Shown here: one piece after another, positions 38,189 through 47,041 of the stretch | How the letters are laid out: every line of letters starts with the position of its first letter | Numbering within the stretch: position 1 is the stretch's first letter | NCBI RefSeq assembly: GCF_018397995.1 | Contig: NZ_BBQH01000030.1 | Span: 1-64,000 of the forward strand | DNA length: 64,000 nt | Reading direction: 5' to 3' | Origin: Rhizomonospora bruguierae | GTDB taxonomy: Bacteria > Actinomycetota > Actinomycetes > Mycobacteriales > Micromonosporaceae | Made by a program: the position numbers and the translations under genes | Notes under the pieces: model-generated | The model's database searches: none | Told to the model about the DNA's origin: nothing | The model's input: the letters and a program-made list of their open reading frames with translations, nothing else

Positions 38189-38815
38189 GTGACGGAACAG
38201 ACCCCTCCACGGGTACCGGAGCAGGGCTACGCGCCGCCCGCGCAGCCCTACCCGGGCCACCCCCCACCACCCCCGCGCCACCCCGGGTACGGGCTGCCGC
38301 CGGGGTACCAGCCCACGCCGCTCAGCCCCGGCGGGCAACCGCTGGCCAGCTTCTCCGACCGGCTGCTCGCGTACCTGGTCGACGCCGCCGTCGCCGTTGG
38401 CGTATCGCTGGTCCTGGTGATACCCGCGGTCATCGTGCTCGTCATGCTCGTCGTGGACTCCGCCTCGCACGGTTCCCCGGACGAGTGGGCGTTCATCCTG
38501 TGGTTCCTGCTGATCGAGGGCGCCCTGATCCTGGTGGTGCTCGCCTTCTCGTACCTGTACCACGTCGAGTGGCTCATCCGGCACGACGGGCAGACGTTCG
38601 GCAAGAAGGTGATGAAGCTGCGCATCGTGCCGCTGGAGCCCACCACCCGGCTGACCCGGGGTGTGGCGGCCAGGCGGTGGCTGGTCACCCAGGGCTGCGG
38701 GCTGCTGCCGGGAGTCAGCTACCTGGACGGGCTCTGGCAGTTGTGGGACAAGCCGTACCAGCAGTGCCTCCACGACAAGTGGCCGAAGACCGTGGTGATT
38801 AAGGTTCCGGCGTGA
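38189..38815 (+). CDS. RDD family membrane protein
   Basis: 208 residues from a GTG. A Pro/Tyr/Gly-rich cytoplasmic head (about 60 residues) precedes the RDD domain: ASFSDRLLAYLVDAAVAVGVSLVL, with Arg and Asp of the RDD signature in the first helix. Two more transmembrane segments follow, then FGKKVMKLRIV and a terminal CLHDKWPKTVVIKV. The function of RDD proteins is not settled; some act in ion transport. Its last four bases overlap the next RDD gene (GTGA). Confidence 0.85.
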   Translation: MTEQTPPRVPEQGYAPPAQPYPGHPPPPPRHPGYGLPPGYQPTPLSPGGQPLASFSDRLLAYLVDAAVAVGVSLVLVIPAVIVLVMLVVDSASHGSPDEWAFILWFLLIEGALILVVLAFSYLYHVEWLIRHDGQTFGKKVMKLRIVPLEPTTRLTRGVAARRWLVTQGCGLLPGVSYLDGLWQLWDKPYQQCLHDKWPKTVVIKVPA

Positions 38816-39780
38816 GCATGAACTCGGACGGCGGGGTGAGCGGGGTCGCCCCGGGCTGGTACAAGGACCCGGCGGACCCGACCACCCAGCGCTACTGGGA
38901 CGGCGAGGGCTGGCTGGGCGAGCCGCTGCCCGCGGACGCACCCACCCCGGAGGGGCCCCCGGAGGTGCCCGCCTCGCCGCCCCCGACCCCCCTCCCCGGC
39001 GGCGCCGCGCCCGACGGCCCCTTCCCCGGCGGCTTCTTCCCCGGCGGCGCTCTTCCCGGCAGCCCAGCCGGCGGCAGCCCAGCCGGCGCACCGGACCAGC
39101 CGCCGCCGATGCCGCCACCACCACCGGTACCGGGCCTGTCCCAGCCCTACCCTCCGCCGTCCGGCTACGGCACGCCGGGGTACGGGCCGCCGGGGTACGC
39201 GTACCCGATGCCGGCGCCGCGCCCGCACGGCCTGCCGCTGGCGCCGCTGGGCGTACGCCTGGTCGCCCGGCTCATCGACATCGGCATCGTGCTGGTGCTG
39301 AACGTGGTCGTGAACGGCTGGTTCGTGCTCGCCTACCTGCGCGAGGCGCTGCCGGTCAGCCAGCGGATGGCGGAGACCGGCGACTGGTTCGGCGCGAACA
39401 ACCAGATCTCGTCCCGGGGCCGCCTGCTGGAGGTGGTCATCTTCCTGGTCGCCACCGCGCTGTGGTTCGCGTACGAGGTCCCGTCGATGGCCAACACCGG
39501 CCAGACCATCGGCAAACGTCTGGTCGGCATCCGGGTGGTGGGCATGGAGGGCACGGCCCCGCTGGGCTTCGCCCGGGCGGTGCGGCGATGGTCGCCGCTC
39601 GGCCTGCCCACGCTCCTGTGGTGGTGCTGCGTCGGGTTCGTCTGGCAGTTCTTCGACTGCCTGTCCGCCGCCATCGATCAACCTCTGCACCAGGCGATCC
39701 ACGACAAGTCCGCGCGCACGGTCGTCGTGTACGCCCCGAAACTCCCGGAGGAGCCCCATGACCCGGTTGACCCGAGCTGA
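38812..39780 (+). CDS. RDD family membrane protein with an N-terminal DUF2510 domain
   Basis: 322 residues. Residues 10-35 (PGWYKDPADPTTQRYWDGEGW) form a DUF2510 module, common at the head of actinobacterial membrane proteins. A Pro/Gly-rich stretch (about 40-140) follows, then the RDD domain (APLGVRLVARLIDIGIVLVLNVVVNGWFVL) with three or four helices and the conserved QTIGKRLVGIRVV and HDKSARTVVV ends. It overlaps the aminotransferase gene downstream by 23 bases, so all three genes from 38189 are co-translated as an operon. Confidence 0.87.
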   Translation: MSMNSDGGVSGVAPGWYKDPADPTTQRYWDGEGWLGEPLPADAPTPEGPPEVPASPPPTPLPGGAAPDGPFPGGFFPGGALPGSPAGGSPAGAPDQPPPMPPPPPVPGLSQPYPPPSGYGTPGYGPPGYAYPMPAPRPHGLPLAPLGVRLVARLIDIGIVLVLNVVVNGWFVLAYLREALPVSQRMAETGDWFGANNQISSRGRLLEVVIFLVATALWFAYEVPSMANTGQTIGKRLVGIRVVGMEGTAPLGFARAVRRWSPLGLPTLLWWCCVGFVWQFFDCLSAAIDQPLHQAIHDKSARTVVVYAPKLPEEPHDPVDPS

Positions 39781-40837
39781 CCTGGACGCGCTGCCGAGCT
39801 ACGTGCCCGGGCGCAGCCCCGCCGACCTGGCCCGCGAACTCGGCCTGCCCGAGGCGATCAAGCTGGCGAGCAACGAGGTGCCGTACGGCCCGCTGCCCGG
39901 GGTCGCCGAGGCCGCGGCGGAGGCGGTCCGCGAGTCCAACCGGTACCCGGACATGGGCGTGCTGGCGCTGCGAAACGCCCTGGCCGAACTGTACGGCGTG
40001 CCGGCCGAGCGGGTGGTGACCGGCTGCGGCTCGGTGGCACTGGCCGAGGCGCTGGTCCGGGCCGCCGCGCTCCCCGGCGACGAGGTGCTGTACTCGTGGC
40101 GCTCGTTCGAGGCGTACCCGATCATCGTGGCGGTGTCCGGCGCGACCAGCGTCCGGGTGCCGAACACGGCCGGGCACGCGCACGACCTGGCGGCGATGGC
40201 GGCGGCGGTCACCGACCGCACCCGGCTGATCTTCGTGTGCAACCCGAACAACCCGACCGGCACCCCGATCCACCGGGTCGACCTGGACCGGTTCCTCGCC
40301 GCCGTGCCGGAATCGGTGCTGGTGGTGATCGACGAGGCGTACCGGGAGTTCGTCACCGACCCGGAGGTGCCGGACGGCCTGGCGACGTACGGGAACCGGC
40401 CGAACGTGGTGGTGCTGCGCACGATGTCCAAGGCGTGGGGCCTGGCCGGCCTGCGGATGGGCTACCTGGTCGCCCAGCCGGAGGTGGCGGCGGCGGTGCG
40501 CAAGGTGGTCACCCCGTTCTCCACCTCGGCGGTGGCGCAGGCGGCCGCAGTGGCCGCGCTGGCCCAGGAGGACGAGGTCAGACGCCGCTGCGCGCTGGTC
40601 GTCGAGGAGCGGGAGCGGCTGCTGCGGGCGGTCCGGGCGCTGGTCCCGGACGTGCCGGACACCCAGGCGAACTTCGTCTGGCTGCCGCTGGGCGAGCGCT
40701 CGGCCGAGTTCGGCCGGGGCTGCGAGGCGCGCGGCGTGATCGTCCGTCCGTTCGCCGGTGACGGGGTCCGGGTCACGGTCGGCACCCCGGCGGAGGACGA
40801 CGCGTTCCTGGGCGCGGCCGAGGCGGCGCTCAAGTAG
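39758..40837 (+). CDS. Histidinol-phosphate/aromatic aminotransferase (class I/II, PLP)
   Basis: 359 residues with GGAGGAG before the ATG. The fold type I motifs are present: the phosphate site GCGSVALAEAL, the CNPNNPTGT loop, VIDEAYREF (Asp for the pyridine nitrogen) and the PLP lysine in TMSKAWGLAGLRMGYL. The sequence matches HisC-like proteins. Placed between hppD and the other tyrosine catabolic genes, it is more likely the aromatic aminotransferase that makes 4-hydroxyphenylpyruvate than the histidine enzyme. It converges with the propeller gene, with only 7 bases between stops. Confidence 0.88.
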   Translation: MTRLTRADLDALPSYVPGRSPADLARELGLPEAIKLASNEVPYGPLPGVAEAAAEAVRESNRYPDMGVLALRNALAELYGVPAERVVTGCGSVALAEALVRAAALPGDEVLYSWRSFEAYPIIVAVSGATSVRVPNTAGHAHDLAAMAAAVTDRTRLIFVCNPNNPTGTPIHRVDLDRFLAAVPESVLVVIDEAYREFVTDPEVPDGLATYGNRPNVVVLRTMSKAWGLAGLRMGYLVAQPEVAAAVRKVVTPFSTSAVAQAAAVAALAQEDEVRRRCALVVEERERLLRAVRALVPDVPDTQANFVWLPLGERSAEFGRGCEARGVIVRPFAGDGVRVTVGTPAEDDAFLGAAEAALK

Positions 40838-40844
40838 CCGCCGG

Positions 40845-42065
40845 TCAGATCGTGCGCGCCAGCACCACCGGCCGCGCGTCGAAGTAGTAGGCACTGTTCG
40901 GGTCGTCGGGGCGGGCACCCCAGTGCAGCCGCTCGATGGAGAGGTAGCCGTCCATGGCGGCGACCGCGCCGGCGGCCCAGCGCAGCCCCTGGCCGTACAC
41001 GGTGCCGTAGAACCGCGTCCGCAGCTTTCCGCTCGCCGCCTCCAGCGTGATCAGGCGCCGGGACGAGGTGAGCAGGTGCACCAGGCCGGGCTCGACGGCG
41101 ATCACCCGGGCCCGCCGCTCGGTGGAGCGCCACAGTTCGCGGCCGGTGGCGGCGTCCCGGGCGATCAGGTCGCTGCTCATGGCGACGGGTACCACGCTGC
41201 CCTCGCCGCTGTCCCCGGTGGTCCTGCCGGCCGGCACCAGCCGGGTGCCCTCCGGGTCGAGGGCCGGCGCCGACCACGGGGCCTCGGTCTGGGGTGGCCA
41301 GAGGTAGCCGTGGGGGCCGGCACGCAGCCCGGCGCAGTCGGAGTGGCCCAGGCGGCAGCCCAGCGGGGTGACCGCTCCTGCCACGCTCCAGTCCGGCAGG
41401 TGGGCGCCGGTGGTGGCGTCGACCGCGGCGAGGGTGCCCCCGCAGACGCGGGCGAAGCGTGTCGTGGACGTGAAGTCCACCCCGTCCGCGCAGGCCGGCA
41501 CGGCGGCGCGCCACAGCTCACGCCCGGTGGCCGCGTCGTACCCGCGCGCCTCGCCCATGCCGGCCGCCACGATCGCCGAGCCGGCGGTGTACAGGTGCGG
41601 CGGCGAGTACACGGTCTGGGCGCCGGTGCGCCGGCCCCCGTACGCGGTTTCGGGCAGCGCCGGGCCGGGCGCCCGCCAGCGCACCGCGCCCCGGTCGGCG
41701 GACAGGCCCACCAGGTACCCGTCCGACCACTGGCTCACCACCGTGCTCCCGGTCGCGGTGACCCCGACGAGCTGCGCCGGCCAGCGCCGGTACGACCAGA
41801 TGGGGGTCATCTGGGTGCGCTCGTCCACCGGCCCGTCGGCGCGGACCTGGCGCTGGCTCGCGTAGACCCGCACCCGCCCGTCCACCACCAGCGGCGACGC
41901 GGTGAACGTGCCGATCACCCCGAGCTTTTTCCCGTGCGGCCCGGGAGGGGCGGCCTTCGCGGGGGTGCTGACCTCCGCGGGGGCCAGCACGCGGTACCCG
42001 ACGACCACCGCCGCCACGAGCGCGACGGCACCCGCCACCCAACCGATCCACCGGCGACCCCGCAT
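40845..42065 (-). CDS. Membrane-anchored PQQ-like beta-propeller protein
   Basis: 406 residues, ATG at 42065. One N-terminal transmembrane helix (about 6-24, IGWVAGAVALVAAVVVGY) is followed by propeller blades with the repeated pattern YDAATGRELWRAA, VDATTGAHLPDW and RDAATGRELWRST. Two pairs of cysteines (PACADG, RVCGG, GCRLGHSDC) may form disulfides outside the cell. It resembles the propeller proteins at 34817-36223 and in the Hsp70 fusion. It is followed at 42079 by an SRPBCC gene in the same direction upstream. No function is assigned. Confidence 0.78.
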   Translation of the reverse strand: MRGRRWIGWVAGAVALVAAVVVGYRVLAPAEVSTPAKAAPPGPHGKKLGVIGTFTASPLVVDGRVRVYASQRQVRADGPVDERTQMTPIWSYRRWPAQLVGVTATGSTVVSQWSDGYLVGLSADRGAVRWRAPGPALPETAYGGRRTGAQTVYSPPHLYTAGSAIVAAGMGEARGYDAATGRELWRAAVPACADGVDFTSTTRFARVCGGTLAAVDATTGAHLPDWSVAGAVTPLGCRLGHSDCAGLRAGPHGYLWPPQTEAPWSAPALDPEGTRLVPAGRTTGDSGEGSVVPVAMSSDLIARDAATGRELWRSTERRARVIAVEPGLVHLLTSSRRLITLEAASGKLRTRFYGTVYGQGLRWAAGAVAAMDGYLSIERLHWGARPDDPNSAYYFDARPVVLARTI

Positions 42066-42078
42066 CACGGGCGCCACC

Positions 42079-42543
42079 CTAGGGGACGGGGTGCATGCGC
42101 TCCGCGGCGGCGGCGAGATCGTCCAGGTCCGCGCGGAGCGCACCCTCGGAAACCCGCACCGCCAGACCGCCGAGCACCGCCGCGAGCAGCCGGCCGGACG
42201 TGCCGACCGGGCCGGCCTCCTGCACGGCGGTGACGGTGGTCTGCCCGCGCCGCTCGGTGAACGTGTAAGTCATCCGGTACTCGGCGCCGTCGCCCGGTGA
42301 GGCGACCACGCAGCACTCCCGCGGCCGGCACTCCAGCACCCGGAACTCCTCGGTGACCCGCAGGCCGTCCGCCATCTCCCGGGTCTCGCGCCAAGCCGTG
42401 CCGGCGCCGAACGCCGGCCCCGGCAGCACCTCGACCGATTCCACGGTGGACAGCCAGGCGGCGCGGGCCGGCAGGTCCGTGAAGACCCCCCACACCCGCT
42501 CCACCGGTGCCGCCACCGCCCGCGTCACCACGACCGTCGACAT
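42079..42543 (-). CDS. SRPBCC (START-like) family protein
   Basis: 154 residues. The fold is read from the start TVVVTRAVAAPVERVWGVFTDLPARAAWL, typical of polyketide cyclase/SRPBCC proteins, through strands ending YRMTYTFTERRGQTTVTAVQEA and a final helix (SEGALRADLDDLAAAAER). It binds a hydrophobic ligand in a deep pocket; ligand unknown. It lies between fahA and the propeller gene on the same strand, and a link with aromatic catabolism is possible but unproven. Confidence 0.82.
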   Translation of the reverse strand: MSTVVVTRAVAAPVERVWGVFTDLPARAAWLSTVESVEVLPGPAFGAGTAWRETREMADGLRVTEEFRVLECRPRECCVVASPGDGAEYRMTYTFTERRGQTTVTAVQEAGPVGTSGRLLAAVLGGLAVRVSEGALRADLDDLAAAAERMHPVP

Positions 42544-42597
42544 CCCCGCCTCCCGGCTCCACGGTACTTGGGGCGACGCCGGCCACGAGCGGGTTTC

Positions 42598-43803
42598 TCA
42601 GCGCGGTGCCAGGATGGATCCGGTCACCGGGGCGAGGGTGATCCGGGTGCCGTCCGGGCCGGGTGCCGTCGCGCCGATCGTGACCGTGTCGCCGTCCGCC
42701 AGGAACATGCGGGATTCGCCGCCGGCCAGGGTCACCGGTTCGGCGCCACTCCGGGTCAGTTCCAGGAAGCTGCCGGTCTGCGCCCGCTCCGGTCCGGAGA
42801 CGGTGCCGGACGCGTACAGGTCGCCGGTCCGCAGGGCGGCGCCGTTGACGGTGAGGTGCGCGAGTTGCTGCGCCGGGGTCCAGTACATGCCGGCGAACGG
42901 GGGCCGGGAGACGAGGGTGCCGTTCCACTCCACGGTCAGCGCCAGGTCCAGCCCCCGGCGGTCCTCCTCCCGCAGGTACTCCTGGACGGGTGGCTCCTGC
43001 CGGGGCGCGGGTACCCAGGCGGCCCCCAGGGCCTCCAGCGGGGTGATCCAGGCGGCCACGGACGTGGCGAACGACTTGGCCAGGAACGGGCCGAGCGGCT
43101 GGTACTCCCACGCCTGGATGTCCCGGGCGGACCAGTCGTTGACCAGCACCACGCCGAACACGTGGTTCGCGAAGGCGCCGGTGGGCACCCGCTCCCCCAG
43201 GGCGCTCGGCACGCCCACCACGAAGCCCACCTCGGCCTCGATGTCCAGCCGGGCGGAGGGACCGAAGACCGGCTCCCCGGCGCCCGTGGACCTGCGCTGC
43301 CCGCACGGCCGCACCACGGGGGTACCGGAGACGATCAGGGTGCCGGCCCGGCCGTGGTACCCGATGGGCAGGTGCTTCCAGTTGGGCAGCAGCGGCTCCT
43401 GGCCCGGGCGGAGGATGCGGCCGACGTTCGTGGCGTGGTACTCGGAGGAGTAGAAGTCGACGTAGTCGCCCGGCGACCAGGCCAGCACCGGCTCCACATC
43501 GGACACCGGGGACAGCAGCGGCTCCACCGCCGGCCGGTGCCGCTCGTCGGTGAGCAGGTCGACCAGTCGCGCCCGCACGGCGGTCCACTGTGGGCGCCCC
43601 AGGGCCAGGAACGCGTTCAGCGTGGGCGCGCACAGCGACCCGCCCGCCAGGACCAGTTCGGCGCGCTCGGCGGCGGCCAGGTCCAGCACGAAGTCGCCGA
43701 TCCGCGCGCCGAGGCGGGGCGCCGCGTCGCCGCGGGTGAACGCGCCGTACGGCAGGTGCCGCGCGCCGAAGCCGCCGCCGGCAGCACCCGGTACCCAGGT
43801 CAT
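42598..43803 (-). CDS. fahA: Fumarylacetoacetase
   Basis: 401 residues. The N-terminal SH3-like domain (FGARHLPYGAF) is followed by the FAH beta-fold, with metal-binding DYVDFYSSEYHATN, the catalytic loop PIGYHGRAGTLIVSGTPVVRP, EAEVGFVVG (metal-binding Glu) and VNDWSARDIQAWEYQPLGPFLAKSF. It hydrolyses fumarylacetoacetate to fumarate and acetoacetate, the last step of tyrosine breakdown. Its start codon overlaps the stop of the preceding gene (ATGA), so the two proteins are made together. Confidence 0.96.
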   Translation of the reverse strand: MTWVPGAAGGGFGARHLPYGAFTRGDAAPRLGARIGDFVLDLAAAERAELVLAGGSLCAPTLNAFLALGRPQWTAVRARLVDLLTDERHRPAVEPLLSPVSDVEPVLAWSPGDYVDFYSSEYHATNVGRILRPGQEPLLPNWKHLPIGYHGRAGTLIVSGTPVVRPCGQRRSTGAGEPVFGPSARLDIEAEVGFVVGVPSALGERVPTGAFANHVFGVVLVNDWSARDIQAWEYQPLGPFLAKSFATSVAAWITPLEALGAAWVPAPRQEPPVQEYLREEDRRGLDLALTVEWNGTLVSRPPFAGMYWTPAQQLAHLTVNGAALRTGDLYASGTVSGPERAQTGSFLELTRSGAEPVTLAGGESRMFLADGDTVTIGATAPGPDGTRITLAPVTGSILAPR

Positions 43804-44645
43804 GCGGCCATCATCCCCAACTCGACGAGATCCTGGACCGGTTCGGCCACGCTGCACGAGCCGAAGGACACCAGCAGCGGACGGTGCAGGCCGGTGGCGA
43901 CCCCGCCGGCCACGGCGCCGGCGGATCCGGCGGCGAGCAGTTCGGCCACCTCGATCACCTCGGCGCCGGCGGCGGCCCGCAGCGCGGCGGCGAGCACGTT
44001 GAGGAAGCCGTGGTGCACGAAGCCGGTCTCCGGGTCCGTTCGGCGGATCGCGCGGTGCAGCCCGGCGGTCAACTTGAACGGCAGCGACCGGTCCCGGCAG
44101 GCGCAGATCACCGCGGCCAGCTCCATCGGCGTGGGGAACAGCTCGGCGGCCAGCCCGCCGGTGCGGAACTTGGGCGCGATCCAGGCGCCGGCGGCCCGCG
44201 CCTCGGCCACCGTGTCCAGCGCGGCGATCAGACCCCGGGCGAGCGGAATCTCCGCGTACCCGATCAGGTCGGGCCAGCCGGAGAGCTGGTCGGCGAGCGT
44301 GCGCAGGCCGGGTTGCGGGTCCTCGCCGCGCTTGGCGACCGCGACCTCCACCTGGCGCGGGACCAGCCGGGGCTCGGCCCGCACGGCGGCGACGGCGGCG
44401 GGCAGCCCGGCCAGGCCGGTGTCCCCGACCAGGCCCACCTCGAGCCGCTCCTGCGGCCCCAGCAGCGCCGGCAGGTCGCCCAGCCCGGACGCGGGAACCA
44501 GCAGCGGACCGACCATCGGCGCGTACCAGGCGGCCCGGTGCTCGCGGTGCGCGGCGACCGCCCGGGGTAGCGGCGTGCCGGCGGGCGGGAACACGGCGGC
44601 GTCGTCGACGAGGCCGGTCAGCAGCTCCGGCACGGAAGTTGACAC
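43800..44645 (-). CDS. Conserved protein of unknown function, translationally coupled to fahA
   Basis: 281 residues. No family that I can name. Alternating hydrophobic strands and Ala-rich helices suggest a TIM-barrel-like fold. Conserved-looking polar clusters lie at strand ends: VAVAKRG (about 102-107), IAPKFRTGG (156-164), FKLTAGLHRAIRR (190-202) and FVHHGFLN (209-216). The lysines in PKF and FKL and the His pair look like an active site. The gene is divergent from hmgA and shares a four-base overlap with fahA. It thus sits exactly between the two enzymes that flank the unassigned maleylacetoacetate isomerisation step. That role is a hypothesis from context only. Confidence 0.7.
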   Translation of the reverse strand: MSTSVPELLTGLVDDAAVFPPAGTPLPRAVAAHREHRAAWYAPMVGPLLVPASGLGDLPALLGPQERLEVGLVGDTGLAGLPAAVAAVRAEPRLVPRQVEVAVAKRGEDPQPGLRTLADQLSGWPDLIGYAEIPLARGLIAALDTVAEARAAGAWIAPKFRTGGLAAELFPTPMELAAVICACRDRSLPFKLTAGLHRAIRRTDPETGFVHHGFLNVLAAALRAAAGAEVIEVAELLAAGSAGAVAGGVATGLHRPLLVSFGSCSVAEPVQDLVELGMMAA

Positions 44646-44660
44646 GGCTACCGAACCTAA

Positions 44661-44699
44661 CGGACGCTACGTGTAGCGGACAACAGCGTCCGATTATCG
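44661..44699. promoter_or_regulatory. Nested palindromes in the hmgA/fahA divergent control region
   Basis: Three symmetric elements overlap here. CGCTAC-GT-GTAGCG is at 44665-44678. CGGACGCT (44661-44668) matches AGCGTCCG (44685-44692) in inverted orientation. CGATTATCG is at 44691-44699. They lie 16-55 bases from the start at 44645 and 42-80 from hmgA, where a repressor could control both directions. Confidence 0.55.
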
Positions 44700-44741
44700 A
44701 ACGCTTGAGGCCGGACACCGCTACGCGCCGGGAGGGTCGAC

Positions 44742-45920
44742 ATGCCGTACTACCGCCGCGTCGGCGAGGTGCCACCGAAGCGCCACACCCAGTTCCGCCA
44801 GCCCGACGGCAGCCTGTACGCCGAGGAGTTGATGGGCCAGGAGGGCTTCTCCTCCGACTCCTCCCTGCTCTACCACCGGCACCTGCCGACCGCGATCGTG
44901 GCCGCGGAGGAGTACGACCCGCCCGCGTACGCCCGGGTGGCCAACCGGCCGCTCAAGCCCCGGCACTTCGCCACCCACAAACTGGACGCGGGCGGCACCG
45001 ACCCGATCCTCGGCCGGCAGCCGCTGCTGGCCAACGACGACGTGCACATCTCGTACGTGGCCGCGGACCGCCCCTCCCCGCTGTACCGCAACGCGATCGG
45101 CGACGAGTGCGTGTACGTCGAGTCCGGCTCGGTCCGGCTCGAGTCCACGTTCGGCGCGCTGGAGCTGTCCGCCGGCGACTACGCGATCATCCCGACCTCG
45201 GTCATCCACCGGTACGTCCCGAGCGGCTCCCCGGCCGAGCCGGTGCGCATGCTCAGCGTGGCGGCGACCGGCCACATCGGACCCCCGAAGCGGTACCTGT
45301 CGGCGCGCGGCCAGTTCCTGGAGCACTCCCCGTACTGCGAGCGGGACCTGCGCGGGCCGGCCGCGCCGCTGCTCGCGGACGGCACGGACGTCCCCGTGTA
45401 CGTGTGGCACCGGCGCGGGTGGAGCCTGCACACGTACGCCCACCACCCGTTCGACGTGGTCGGCTGGGACGGCCACCTCTACCCGTGGGCGTTCTCCATC
45501 CACGACTTCGAGCCGATCACCGGGCGGGTGCACCAGCCGCCGCCGGTCCACCAGACGTTCCAGGGCCCCAACTTCGTGATCTGCTCGTTCGTCCCGCGCA
45601 AGGTCGACTACCACCCGCTGGCGATCCCGGTGCCGTACAACCACCACAACGTGGACTCGGACGAGGTGCTGTTCTACACCGGCGGCAACTACGAGGCCCG
45701 GCGCGGCTCCGGCATCGGCCAGGGCTCGATCTCGCTGCACCCGTCCGGATTCACCCACGGGCCGCAGCCGGGCGCGCCGGAGCGGGCGATCGGCGCCGAG
45801 TTCTTCGACGAACTGGCCGTCATGGTCGACACCTTCCGCCCGCTGGACCTGTGCGAGCCGGCCCTGGCCTGCGAGGACGCCGCATACGCCTGGACCTGGG
45901 CGCACCGACCCGCACAGTAG
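44742..45920 (+). CDS. hmgA: Homogentisate 1,2-dioxygenase
   Basis: 392 residues with GGGAGGG before the ATG. The cupin core holds the iron ligands in PYNHHNVDSDEVLFYTGGNYEA (His and Glu) and SLHPSGFTHGPQPG (His). Earlier markers are ECVYVESGSVRLESTFGALELSAGDYAIIPTSVIHRY. It is shorter than the 430-440 residues of proteobacterial HmgA, as usual for actinobacterial forms. It opens the ring of homogentisate with oxygen to give 4-maleylacetoacetate. It is divergent from the unknown gene plus fahA. Confidence 0.96.
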   Translation: MPYYRRVGEVPPKRHTQFRQPDGSLYAEELMGQEGFSSDSSLLYHRHLPTAIVAAEEYDPPAYARVANRPLKPRHFATHKLDAGGTDPILGRQPLLANDDVHISYVAADRPSPLYRNAIGDECVYVESGSVRLESTFGALELSAGDYAIIPTSVIHRYVPSGSPAEPVRMLSVAATGHIGPPKRYLSARGQFLEHSPYCERDLRGPAAPLLADGTDVPVYVWHRRGWSLHTYAHHPFDVVGWDGHLYPWAFSIHDFEPITGRVHQPPPVHQTFQGPNFVICSFVPRKVDYHPLAIPVPYNHHNVDSDEVLFYTGGNYEARRGSGIGQGSISLHPSGFTHGPQPGAPERAIGAEFFDELAVMVDTFRPLDLCEPALACEDAAYAWTWAHRPAQ

Positions 45921-45994
45921 CGGCCACCAGCCCGCGCAGTAGTCCCACCGCCCCGTTACCCCCCAGTGCGGCCACCCGGACGCCCGAACAGCGG

Positions 45995-47041
45995 CTACCG
46001 AGCCCCCCACCGGCGGCCGGCGAGCGCGGCGGCCCCCGCCAGGAAGCCCGCCACCAGCGCGAGGACCAGCGGCGTGGGGCCGCCCACGACGGCGAACGCC
46101 AGCAGGCAGAGCAGGCCCAGCGGGACCAGGCCGGCGGCCAGGGCCAGCGACCGGTCGGCGCGCAGCAGGGCGGGTACCCGCGCGCGGGGCTCCGCCGGTA
46201 TCTGCAACCACCGGAGCGACAGCGCGGCGAAGCCGGTCGCCGCGGCGAGCACGGCGATCGTCCGCCAACCCAGAACACCCGTGACGGGCTGGTCCCCGCC
46301 CGCGCAGGCGCAGAGGACCGCCGCGACGATCACGTAGCCGGCGCCCAGTTGGAGCATCCGGCGCAGGACGGCGCCCACCGCCGCCGGCCCGCCCGGCTCG
46401 GCGGGTCGCGTCTCGGCCGCGCCGGTCAGCCGCTCCAGCGCCTCGTGGTACCGGCGGCGCTCCAGGTGCAGCAGGCCCAGGTCGCGCCGGGCCGTGGCCA
46501 GCTCCGGGTCCAGCCGCAGCGCCTCCCGGTACGCCCGCTCGGCCAGGTCGAACAGCTCCATCCGGGCGGCCACCAGGCCCAGGACCAGGTGCCCACCCGG
46601 CTCCTCCGGGGACAGTTCCACGCCGCGCCAGGCCGCGTTCAGCGCCGTCTGCCCGTTGCGCACGCCCGCCAGGATCGCCGCGGCGCTGCTCTGCGCGTGC
46701 GCGTCCGCGGAGCCCAGCAGCAGGATCCGCTCGGCGGTCGCGGCGGCCTCCGGGCGGCGGTCCAGTTCGGCGAGGGCGGTGCCACGGGCGGCCAGCGCGC
46801 CGAGGTCGTCCGGTGCCACGGCGAGCGCCCCGTCGGCGGCGTCGAGCGCCTCCGCGGCCCGGTCCTCGGCCAGCAGGACCCGGGCGAGCAGCGTCAGCGC
46901 CGGCACGTGGCCCGGGTCCAGCGTCACCGCGCTGCGCAGCTCGCCGGCCGCCTCGCCGTACCGGCCCAGGTCCGCGAGCAGCTCCGCGCGGGCTACGAAG
47001 CCGTCGGGGGTCACCTGTTCCGGTACCGCTCCATCGGGCAC
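45995..47041 (-). CDS. Tetratricopeptide repeat membrane protein
   Basis: 348 residues from a GTG at 47041; a longer open frame upstream is low-complexity and less likely. Residues about 10-220 are TPR helices (ARAELLADLGRYGEAAGELRSAVTLDPGHVPALTLLARVLL and similar, ending LGLLHLERRRYHEALERL). The C-terminal 120 residues contain four hydrophobic segments (LGAGYVIVAAVLCACAG, GWRTIAVLAAATGFAALSL, LALAAGLVPLGLLCLLAFAVVG, PLVLALVAGFLAGAAAL). It is a membrane scaffold of unknown partner, common next to actinobacterial isoprenoid genes only as far as position here suggests. Confidence 0.78.
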   Translation of the reverse strand: MPDGAVPEQVTPDGFVARAELLADLGRYGEAAGELRSAVTLDPGHVPALTLLARVLLAEDRAAEALDAADGALAVAPDDLGALAARGTALAELDRRPEAAATAERILLLGSADAHAQSSAAAILAGVRNGQTALNAAWRGVELSPEEPGGHLVLGLVAARMELFDLAERAYREALRLDPELATARRDLGLLHLERRRYHEALERLTGAAETRPAEPGGPAAVGAVLRRMLQLGAGYVIVAAVLCACAGGDQPVTGVLGWRTIAVLAAATGFAALSLRWLQIPAEPRARVPALLRADRSLALAAGLVPLGLLCLLAFAVVGGPTPLVLALVAGFLAGAAALAGRRWGAR

